Below the pieces are notes generated by a model. The model was not told the origin of the DNA and did no database searches. It saw only the letters and a program-made list of their open reading frames with translations. Made by a program: the position numbers and the translations under genes. This document shows positions 6,812 through 13,307 of a stretch of 13,409 bases of DNA, one piece after another. Origin of the DNA: Fidelibacterota bacterium (GTDB lineage Bacteria > Fidelibacterota > Marinisomatia > Marinisomatales > S15-B10); the NCBI GenBank assembly GCA_002707905.1, contig PAOF01000011.1, positions 27,924-41,332 of the forward strand, in the 5' to 3' direction. Within the stretch, counting starts at the first letter, position 1. Every line of letters starts with the position of its first letter.

Positions 6812-8167
6812 ATGAAAAGAATTTTTGTTTTATTATTTGTTGCTATTTCTCTTGGATTATTCGTATTTATCTATGAAATAGAAGGAGATAAAAAGAGGAA
6901 ACAGAAAAAGGAATATAATGAGTCATTGTTTAAATTAAATAATAATGATATAAAATTAGTTAGATTGAAAAATAAATCTCAAATAATACAATACGAAAAA
7001 AATGATAACTCATGGAATATCACACAACCGATTAATTTGGAAGTCGATAAAAATATTATTGATTCACAGATTAGTGTGTTTTTGAATTCAAAAGTAAAAA
7101 GAATTATTGGTCAAGTTGATGAAAACAAATTAAAAAATTATGGTTTGGGTTCATCAAATATCGAGCTATACATTGAAACTTTTAATGGTTTGAAAATAAA
7201 TTATGAAATTGGAGATGAATCTGCAACTAAAGGTGACCTGTTTGTGTTTGATAAAGATTCTAATTCTGTGATTTTGAGTTCGAATGAATTAAAAGTTCAA
7301 ACTCAAAAAACATTATTTGAACTTAGAGATAAAAAAATTATTCATTTTGATAAATCAAATGTGAACCAAATATCAATAATTACTGAAGATGATAGTATAA
7401 TTATTAAAAATGAAGATAAAATTAATCAATTATGGAAAATTACTAGTCATGACCTTAATGGTGATAATTCTCAAATAGATAATTATCTTTCTTCTTTAAA
7501 TAGGTATACTGCGGTTGATTTTATTGATAATCCAGAAAAAAATGAAAAATCTTATTTAAAAAATTCACAGATTAGTATAGTATTAAATTTAGAACCTAAT
7601 AGAAATAGCAAAACTTTAACAATTGGAGAAAGTAAAATTTCAAATTCAGATACTGTTCATTATGGTTTTGAATCTGGTAAGTCAAATATTTTTTTAATTT
7701 CAAATAATGATAAAAAATCTTTAATGAAAGATTCCTTTTATTTTCAAGACAAGAAACTAGTTGATTATGATGAAAATAATATTAATGAGATTAATATTAT
7801 GGGGGCTTATCAATTATCTGTAATGAATGAAGATAGTTTAGGTTGGTATATTTCATCAGATTCAACAATCAAATTAGATAAAGTAGATATGAACAGACTT
7901 TTTTCTGCTATTAATGGAATTCAAGCAGTTGAATTAGTTAAAAGTAAAAATCAAGATTCATTTGGTATTAACGAACCTTTTATTGAGGTATTGTTCAACG
8001 ATTCTGAAAATAATAAAAAAGGTTTTATAATTGGCAATTCTGATAATAATTTAAATCGATATGTAAAATCAAATGCTGTTAACAAAATATATAAAGCAAC
8101 TAATAATTCTATAGAAAGACTAACCAATTTAATTAATGAGTTTAAAGGGGTAGAAAGTATAGAATAA
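6812..8167 (+). CDS. DUF4340 periplasmic membrane-anchored protein with three internal repeats
   Basis: 451 residues. An N-terminal hydrophobic helix (about 4-21) anchors or exports the protein, and the rest is predicted periplasmic. The body contains three DUF4340-like units (about 43-170, 180-310 and 320-440). Each has an aspartate/lysine-rich lead strand, a Trp segment (SWNITQP, LWKITS, GWYISSD) and, later, an IG(D/E/N)(E/S) turn. Repeats 1 and 2 end in matching linkers, ELRDKKIIHFD and YFQDKKLVDYD. DUF4340 genes commonly sit beside GldG-type ABC systems, and the role is unknown. The ATG at 6812 follows the GldG-like stop by 7 bases, so this is the last gene of the operon. Its end overlaps the convergent minus-strand gene by 26 bases, with no terminator visible. 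Confidence 0.87.
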   Translation: MKRIFVLLFVAISLGLFVFIYEIEGDKKRKQKKEYNESLFKLNNNDIKLVRLKNKSQIIQYEKNDNSWNITQPINLEVDKNIIDSQISVFLNSKVKRIIGQVDENKLKNYGLGSSNIELYIETFNGLKINYEIGDESATKGDLFVFDKDSNSVILSSNELKVQTQKTLFELRDKKIIHFDKSNVNQISIITEDDSIIIKNEDKINQLWKITSHDLNGDNSQIDNYLSSLNRYTAVDFIDNPEKNEKSYLKNSQISIVLNLEPNRNSKTLTIGESKISNSDTVHYGFESGKSNIFLISNNDKKSLMKDSFYFQDKKLVDYDENNINEINIMGAYQLSVMNEDSLGWYISSDSTIKLDKVDMNRLFSAINGIQAVELVKSKNQDSFGINEPFIEVLFNDSENNKKGFIIGNSDNNLNRYVKSNAVNKIYKATNNSIERLTNLINEFKGVESIE

Positions 8168-9617
8168 TTATAAGAACTATTGCACCAAAAGCGGAACATA
8201 ATAAATTAACAAAATTGTTTGTGAAAAATTTTACTCCATAAATTAATTCAGAATTTTGATTACAATGAAATCCGATCTCATTGGTTTTTCCACAATTTTT
8301 ACATATGTATTTTGCTTGTAATGTACTGCCAAGTACTGAATCAAAATAACAAGATAAGAATCCTGAAATAGAAATTAAAATTAAAAGATATGCATTGTTA
8401 GTTGATAAGATAGTAGTAACAATTGATCCAAAAATTCCTCCTATTGTTCCCATTAAAGTAATTCCACCTGATTCTCCTTTATTAATTTTTTTAAAATTTA
8501 TACTATTCACAGGTTGTTTTTTTGATAATGAACCTATTTCAGTTGCCCAGGTATCTGAATTAACAGCTGAAATACTCGCTAGAAAAGAATAAAAAAACAA
8601 CTCCATCGATGTGTAAAGCCAAATAACACTTAATAAAAGGGGGATAATACCATTACATAGAACTTGTTTTAAATCTCTGTTGGATTCTTTTTTTTTAATA
8701 TTAAAAAGTTTTGAAGATATTTTTGATAGAAATGATGATGTTAAAAAGAAAATTGATATTGGTATTAAAAATTTCCATTTACCTATGGAAAATAAAATAA
8801 TTCCAATTAAAAAAGCACCGACAGCACCATCTTTTTTTAATATTTGAATTTTCGAAAAAAAATAACAAAAAAGACCTAAAGTAAAAAACCAAATTAATGT
8901 TTCAAAAATATAATTTTCTAAAATTATTTTATGAGCTAAATCAATTGAAATTGCAGAAAAAATTGGAATAGAAAAATTATCTGAACCCTTAATTGAAATT
9001 AGTTCTGAAAAAGTTGAAATTAAAGATACAAAAAATGAAAAGAATAATAAATTGGAAATTATCAATTGTTGATTTGAATCGTTTAAAAAAAGTTGTCCTA
9101 AACAAACTAAAATAAACGAGGTAACAGCCATTGCAATCGTTCCATTTATTGTTTTTTTATCTTTCCAAATTGTGAATTTTTTTGAATTCGGTAAAATATT
9201 TCCAGCTAATGAAGCTGAAGTGTCACTTATTGTAAGAATTGCTAATGATAATTGAAAAACAAATGGTTTATCCCACCAAAAAACACATAGAATGAAATAA
9301 GATATTGGATAAAAAAAAGTACCATAGTTCTTATTTTTTGAAAAATGAATAGATTTAAAAAGATTAAATTCAATTAATATAAAATTAATTATTGTAAATA
9401 ATATTGATAGTATTATTGGAATTAAGTTAGTATTAAATATATAAGGAGAAAAAACTAATAATATACCCGTTGAAAAATGTAAAAATTTCCTAGTAATAAA
9501 ACTTTTTACACTAAAATAATTAAATAATATTTCACTTAAAAAAATAAAAAAACTTACAATTAGTAAAATATATAATCCTGAGAATATGTCTTTTGATAAA
9601 AAAAAATCGTAATTCAT
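8142..9617 (-). CDS. two-domain polyprenol/phytol kinase fusion (VTE5/dolichol-kinase-like + DUF92/VTE6-like)
   Basis: 491 residues, strongly hydrophobic with many membrane helices. The N-terminal half (about 1-235) resembles the SEC59/VTE5 CTP-dependent lipid kinase family: RKFLHFSTG at 43-51, SDTSASLAG at 131-139, the lysine-rich KDKKTINGT at 152-160 and the late KGSDNFSIP at 210-218. The C-terminal half (about 262-491) is DUF92: DGAVGAFLIG at 263-272, DTWATEIG at 355-362, GESGGITLMGTIGG at 381-394, then a Cys/His segment (C439, C442, H451, C452) and NNFVN at 467-471. In plants VTE5 phosphorylates phytol and VTE6 phosphorylates phytyl phosphate, so the fusion could carry out both steps, giving a prenyl diphosphate. 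The exact alcohol (phytol, geranylgeraniol or other polyprenol) is unknown. No good ribosome binding site precedes the ATG. Confidence 0.85.
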   Translation of the reverse strand: MNYDFFLSKDIFSGLYILLIVSFFIFLSEILFNYFSVKSFITRKFLHFSTGILLVFSPYIFNTNLIPIILSILFTIINFILIEFNLFKSIHFSKNKNYGTFFYPISYFILCVFWWDKPFVFQLSLAILTISDTSASLAGNILPNSKKFTIWKDKKTINGTIAMAVTSFILVCLGQLFLNDSNQQLIISNLLFFSFFVSLISTFSELISIKGSDNFSIPIFSAISIDLAHKIILENYIFETLIWFFTLGLFCYFFSKIQILKKDGAVGAFLIGIILFSIGKWKFLIPISIFFLTSSFLSKISSKLFNIKKKESNRDLKQVLCNGIIPLLLSVIWLYTSMELFFYSFLASISAVNSDTWATEIGSLSKKQPVNSINFKKINKGESGGITLMGTIGGIFGSIVTTILSTNNAYLLILISISGFLSCYFDSVLGSTLQAKYICKNCGKTNEIGFHCNQNSELIYGVKFFTNNFVNLLCSAFGAIVLIIILYFLPL

Positions 9618-9701
9618 TGAACTGAAAATAACATCAAAATCATTTAAAGAATAATAATTATTTTTTATTAATAATTAAGATAATCAGTATTATTTTGACA
9701 T
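9618..9701. other. divergent intergenic region between the kinase fusion and rmuC
   Basis: This 84-base, very AT-rich gap must carry the promoters for both divergent genes, but I cannot place them with confidence. It contains runs such as AATAATAATTATT that are partly self-complementary, which is expected in DNA of this composition. Confidence 0.5.
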
Positions 9702-10739
9702 ATGGATTTAATGTATTTTTTAGTTTTTGCTTTAGGTTTTTTTATTGGTTCATTAATTGTTTATTTAATTTCATTTCAATTAAGGAACTCTTTTTCACAT
9801 GACTCAGATATAGCTTTCAAAAAATTCCAAGATTTTGCATCTGAAAAATTAAATGATAAAATCGAAAAAGTAGATAATCGATTTGAAGATAAAAAGAAAT
9901 TAATTGATAATAATCTAGATAAGGTTAATAAATCATTAAATGAATTAATGACACAATCGACACTTTTAAGAAATAAATTAGAAGATAGTCAAAAAGAAAC
10001 AATTAACCTTAGAGAAACAACTGTTGATTTAAAAAATATTTTATCAAATTCACAATCAAGGGGTCAATGGGGTGAAAGAATGGCTAAAGATATTTTAAAT
10101 ATGATGGGATTGATTGAGAATATAAATTATACTTATCAAGACCCTGTTATAAGTGGAGAAAAACCAGATTTTACATTTAATTTACCTAAAGAAAAAAAAT
10201 TAAATATGGATGTAAAGTTCCCTTTAACTCATTACGAGAAGTTTATTTCATCTAAAACTGATTTTGAAAAAGAAATTGAAAAAAAAGCATTTTTAAATGA
10301 TGTTAAAAATCATGTTAATTCAGTTGGGAAAAAAGGATATATTAATTCTGAAACAGTCGATTATGTATTATTATTTATTCCCAATGAATCTATTTATTCA
10401 TTTATTTTAGAAAATGAAAAGACTGTAAATATTCTTGAAATAGCCTTTAGCAAAAGAATAGTATTATGTTCTCCTATAACTCTTTATGCAGTTTTATCTT
10501 TGATAAGTCAAGCTATAAAAAGTTTTTCAGCTGAAAAAAATGCGTTAAAATTACAATTAATGGTTGAAGAATTTTATAAGCAATGGAGTCTTTATTCAGA
10601 ATCTATGAATAAAATGGGTAGAGCTTTAAATTCAGCTAAAACTGAATATGAATCATTATCTGGTGCTAGAACAAATAAGTTAGATGCATCATTAGAACAA
10701 ATAAAAACAATTAACTTGATAAATAATGAAGAAAATTAA
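9702..10739 (+). CDS. rmuC: RmuC-family DNA recombination protein
   Basis: 345 residues. One N-terminal membrane helix (about 5-24) is followed by a coiled coil (about 38-115) and the RmuC nuclease-like domain. Diagnostic motifs are RGQWGE (120-125), KPDFTFNLP (154-162), LNMDVKFP (167-174) and VLLFIPNE in the middle. PD at 155-156 and D-x-K at 170-172 fit the PD-(D/E)xK nuclease fold assigned to the family. RmuC limits inversion at short inverted repeats and other DNA rearrangements in E. coli. The length is shorter than E. coli RmuC (about 475 residues) but usual for the wider family. ATG 9702 is chosen because it includes the full membrane helix; ATG 9711 is an alternative. There is no clear ribosome binding site. 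Confidence 0.93.
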   Translation: MDLMYFLVFALGFFIGSLIVYLISFQLRNSFSHDSDIAFKKFQDFASEKLNDKIEKVDNRFEDKKKLIDNNLDKVNKSLNELMTQSTLLRNKLEDSQKETINLRETTVDLKNILSNSQSRGQWGERMAKDILNMMGLIENINYTYQDPVISGEKPDFTFNLPKEKKLNMDVKFPLTHYEKFISSKTDFEKEIEKKAFLNDVKNHVNSVGKKGYINSETVDYVLLFIPNESIYSFILENEKTVNILEIAFSKRIVLCSPITLYAVLSLISQAIKSFSAEKNALKLQLMVEEFYKQWSLYSESMNKMGRALNSAKTEYESLSGARTNKLDASLEQIKTINLINNEEN

Positions 10740-10766
10740 ATTAAACGTAATTTTAAAGGAGTTTAT

Positions 10767-11693
10767 ATGAAAAGAAGAGATTTTGTAAAAACAGGAGCTT
10801 TAATAACATCACTACCTTTTTTAAATAATTTATTATTTTCAAAAAATATTATTCAAAATTCTTCGAAATTAAATTTTAATCTGAATTATGCTCCACATTT
10901 TGGAATGTTTAAACACCATGCTGGAGATGACTTAATAGATCAAATTCAATTTATGTATGATTATGGTTTTAAGGCAATTGAAGATAATGGAATGAAATCA
11001 AGATCAAAATCTATGCAAGAAAAAATTTCAAAAAAATTGCAAACTCTTGGTATGTCAATGGGGGTTTTTATTGGCAGTTCAATTGATTGGGAAAAACCAA
11101 CATTAACAACTGGTATTAAAGAATTTCAAAATAAATTTTTAAATGATCTAAAAGATTCTATAGAAGTTGCTAAAAGAGTTAATGCAACTTGGATGACTAT
11201 TGTTCCGGGAGTTATAGATTTAAAACAAGAAATTGATTATCAAACCGTAAATCTTATTGAAATCTTAAAAAAGGGATGCGAATTATTAGAGCCACATGGA
11301 TTAATAATGGTTTTAGAACCATTAAATTGGTGGACAAATCATCCTGGCCAATTTCTAAAAAAAATTCCTCAAGCCTATAAGATTTGCAAGAGTGTTAATA
11401 GCCCTTCATGTAAAATTTTATTTGATATTTATCATCAACAAATATCGGAGGGAAATATTATACCAAATTTTGAAAAAAGTTGGAGCGAAATAGCTTACAT
11501 TCAAATAGGAGATAACCCAGGAAGAAATGAACCAACAACTGGTGAAATTAATTACAAAAATATTTTTAAATATTTACATAATAAAGAATATAAAGGTATT
11601 TTGGGTATGGAACATGGAAATTCAATTAAAGGAAAGAAAGGAGAAAAGAAAATTATTGAAGCATATAGAGAAGTTGATAATTTTGCAATTTAA
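10767..11693 (+). CDS. hydroxypyruvate isomerase-like TIM-barrel protein with Tat signal
   Basis: 308 residues. The N-terminus KRRDFVKTGALITSLPF carries a twin-arginine motif (R3-R4-D-F-V-K) and a hydrophobic stretch, so export by the Tat pathway is predicted. The rest is an AP-endonuclease-2/xylose-isomerase-like TIM barrel. It contains MVLEPLN (E184), ILFDIYHQQ (D220, H223), YIQIGDNPGRNEPTTGEINY (Q246) and GMEHGN (E282). E184, D220, Q246 and E282 match the metal-binding set of the Hyi family, so an active isomerase is likely. The PGRxEPxTGEINY segment is especially typical of Hyi. The actual sugar substrate is uncertain, since exported relatives in many bacteria are only annotated as sugar isomerase/epimerase. 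AAAGGAG at 10755-10761 gives a good start. The gene lies 27 bases after rmuC and overlaps the convergent gene by 4 bases. Confidence 0.88.
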   Translation: MKRRDFVKTGALITSLPFLNNLLFSKNIIQNSSKLNFNLNYAPHFGMFKHHAGDDLIDQIQFMYDYGFKAIEDNGMKSRSKSMQEKISKKLQTLGMSMGVFIGSSIDWEKPTLTTGIKEFQNKFLNDLKDSIEVAKRVNATWMTIVPGVIDLKQEIDYQTVNLIEILKKGCELLEPHGLIMVLEPLNWWTNHPGQFLKKIPQAYKICKSVNSPSCKILFDIYHQQISEGNIIPNFEKSWSEIAYIQIGDNPGRNEPTTGEINYKNIFKYLHNKEYKGILGMEHGNSIKGKKGEKKIIEAYREVDNFAI

Positions 11694-12229
11694 GATATTT
11701 TAAGCCTTTTAATCTTTGAAACTTTTGCATATGTTTCTTCTTTATTAATTGATTTTTTAATATCATTTCTTAGTAAAGATTTATTTAGTTTTTTTTCAAT
11801 TTTAAAATAATAATCTGGTATTTTATTTTCATCTAATATTTCCAATGGACCATCAGTTTCATAAATTGTATATTTATTTGAATCTGTTTTTAAAACTTTA
11901 TTTCCATTATCTTCATTAACTCCTATTTTATTTACAGCAGTCATAATCAATTCTTTCATTTTATCTTTAGATTTATCTACACTTAAACGTTTTTTCTTTA
12001 ATTTTTCTAGTTCTCTTTGATGAACTTCTATTGTACTATTAAGTTTACTTTCTTCAATATCTATTTGTGTTAAAAACCAATGAATTGAATCTGATTTTTT
12101 CATGATTTCATTAGTAATCAATTTTTCTTGTTCAATTAATACATTTTTAAAGTCATCTGGGCAATCATCTAATGACAATTGTTCGTGTGTTTCAATAAGA
12201 GCTTGAATTAATTCTACAGTTGAGGGCAT
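11690..12229 (-). CDS. Siphovirus Gp157-like protein
   Basis: 179 residues from the ATG at 12229; the alternative TTG at 12244 overlaps the ribosome binding site. The layout matches the Siphovirus Gp157 family. An N-terminal helical part (STVELIQALIETHEQ) leads into a long coiled coil with Lys/Glu-rich heptads (about 45-100). A small beta region follows (NKYTIYETDGPLEIL at about 118-132), then IPDYYFK (137-143). The C-terminal helix KSLLRNDIKKSIN (150-162) and the closing strands ending KRLKIS complete the match. Gp157 proteins occur in tailed phages and were linked to phage resistance in Streptococcus thermophilus; biochemical function is not established. No other phage gene is nearby, so it may be a domesticated or recently acquired cargo gene. 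The identification rests on pattern and architecture, not on an alignment. Confidence 0.75.
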   Translation of the reverse strand: MPSTVELIQALIETHEQLSLDDCPDDFKNVLIEQEKLITNEIMKKSDSIHWFLTQIDIEESKLNSTIEVHQRELEKLKKKRLSVDKSKDKMKELIMTAVNKIGVNEDNGNKVLKTDSNKYTIYETDGPLEILDENKIPDYYFKIEKKLNKSLLRNDIKKSINKEETYAKVSKIKRLKIS

Positions 12230-12238
12230 AATTGTTTT

Positions 12239-12242
12239 CTCC
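12239..12242 (-). promoter_or_regulatory. ribosome binding site deciding the Gp157-like start
   Basis: On the minus strand GGAG lies 9 bases before the ATG at 12229. The upstream in-frame TTG at 12244 is fused to this site and lacks one of its own, so the ATG is preferred. Confidence 0.55.
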
Positions 12243-12321
12243 AAATTAAATAAATTATCATTTAATCAAACTTAATTAAATTATTAAAATAGAAAAAATA
12301 TGAATGTTAATAATTCCATTT

Positions 12322-12348
12322 AACTTTTTTAATTTAAATATCGTCTAA
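12322..12348 (+). promoter_or_regulatory. candidate ECF-type promoter of the sigma factor operon
   Basis: AACTT at 12322-12326 and CGTCTAA at 12342-12348 give an ECF-like pair (AAC, 17 bases, CGTC) in otherwise pure-AT surroundings. This suits an autoregulated sigma operon. The -10 lies only 3 bases before the ATG at 12352, so transcription would start at or next to the start codon and the mRNA would be leaderless. That agrees with the absence of any ribosome binding site there. Confidence 0.4.
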
Positions 12349-12351
12349 TAT

Positions 12352-12897
12352 ATGAAAAGCAAACAAAACATCACCTTAAAATTAATAGATAAATTTAAAA
12401 ATGGTGATGAAAAAGCTTTTGATGAAATAGTTAAATTACATTATGAGTCAATATTTAACTTATTATTAAGATTAGTTGGTAACAAATTAGATGCAGATGA
12501 TCTATGTCAAGAAACATTTATTAGAGTCTATAAATATATTAAAAAATATAAAGGGAAATCTCAATTTTCAACTTGGCTCTACAGAATTGCTTATAATGTT
12601 GCAAATACCTTTTTTCGAAAACAAAAAATTCAGCAATTTTTTTCATACGATATCAATGAAGAGACAATTATTTCTAACGATCCAATTGAAGATTATGAAA
12701 TGAATCCAATATTGTTAAAAAGTATTAACCTCTTACCAAAAAAACAAAAATCAATTCTTGTTTTTAGAATAGTAGAGGGTTTAAAATACAAAGAAATATC
12801 AAAAATAATGAATATATCAATTAACTCTGCCAAAGTAAATTATCATTATGCAATAGAAACTTTAAAAAAGAGGATAAAGGAATCTAATGTCAATTAA
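12352..12897 (+). CDS. ECF (RpoE-like) RNA polymerase sigma factor
   Basis: 181 residues, the usual ECF size with only regions 2 and 4. Region 2 spans about 17-92: GDEKAFDEIV, then DADDLCQETFIRVYKYI (47-63), then FSTWLYRIAYNVANTFFRK (72-90). A short acidic linker (about 99-118) follows. Region 4 is about 120-175, with LPKKQKSILVFR (128-139) and the DNA-binding helix-turn-helix GLKYKEISKIMNISINSAKV (143-162). It recruits RNA polymerase to a small envelope- or stress-related regulon, normally held inactive by an anti-sigma factor. The next gene overlaps it by 11 bases and is a good anti-sigma candidate. No Shine-Dalgarno precedes the ATG. Confidence 0.95.
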   Translation: MKSKQNITLKLIDKFKNGDEKAFDEIVKLHYESIFNLLLRLVGNKLDADDLCQETFIRVYKYIKKYKGKSQFSTWLYRIAYNVANTFFRKQKIQQFFSYDINEETIISNDPIEDYEMNPILLKSINLLPKKQKSILVFRIVEGLKYKEISKIMNISINSAKVNYHYAIETLKKRIKESNVN

Positions 12898-13279
12898 AAA
12901 CCAAATTAAGAATCTCAGAAATCCAAAGTTAAGCCAAAATCATGTAGAAAAATTCATTAATGATTTAAAAGACGAGATTGAAATTAGAAAAAAAAGAACT
13001 ACTAAGAGAATTGTATTTAGTAGTGTATTTATAATTTTTTTATTACCAATTTTTTCATACATTACATTTTTAAGTGATTCTAATGATATTTATTTGATTT
13101 CTGAAGAAAATAGTATTGAACAAAAACAAGATTTTAATTTAGATCAACATAATTTACATTTTGAATCTATTGATTATATAATTGATAATTCTGACTTGAT
13201 TATTTCAGATTGTGTTTTATCTTGTGATATGGCAGAAGAATATAATTCTTGTATAGTCAATTTCGCTCTAGGAATTTGA
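12887..13279 (+). CDS. putative anti-sigma factor, single-pass membrane protein
   Basis: 130 residues, not recognised by any strong family motif. A basic cytoplasmic part (1-41, ending RKKRTTKR) precedes one membrane helix (42-62) and an acidic periplasmic tail (63-130). This is the layout of ECF anti-sigma factors. The gene overlaps the sigma gene by 11 bases and has AAAGGAA at 12876-12882, so the two should be co-translated. The tail has three cysteines near its end (109, 113 and 122) in an otherwise cysteine-free protein, which could bind metal or sense redox state. Function is inferred from topology and position. No zinc-binding HxxxCxxC of the ZAS type is present. Confidence 0.7.
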   Translation: MSIKNQIKNLRNPKLSQNHVEKFINDLKDEIEIRKKRTTKRIVFSSVFIIFLLPIFSYITFLSDSNDIYLISEENSIEQKQDFNLDQHNLHFESIDYIIDNSDLIISDCVLSCDMAEEYNSCIVNFALGI

Positions 13280-13307
13280 TTAAATAAAAAAAATTAAGGG
13301 GTTAGAA

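Noticed and set aside
7951..8199. Minus-strand open frame across the end of the DUF4340 gene
   Set aside because: It overlaps the antisense of DUF4340 and the end of the kinase fusion, and its product has no recognisable features.
9695..9700. TTGACA as a -35 box for rmuC
   Set aside because: It sits only one base before the start codon, and no matching -10 lies upstream of the gene; the paired site would be inside the coding region.
10732..10754. Inverted repeat AAAATTA/TAATTTT at the end of rmuC as a terminator
   Set aside because: The stem is only seven A/T pairs with a nine-base loop and no T-run. It would be too weak, and the next gene follows closely with a good ribosome binding site.
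12230..12321. Sigma-70 promoter for the Gp157-like gene on the minus strand
   Set aside because: Several weak TTAACA/TTAATA-like pairs exist, but in DNA this AT-rich they are expected by chance and none stands out.
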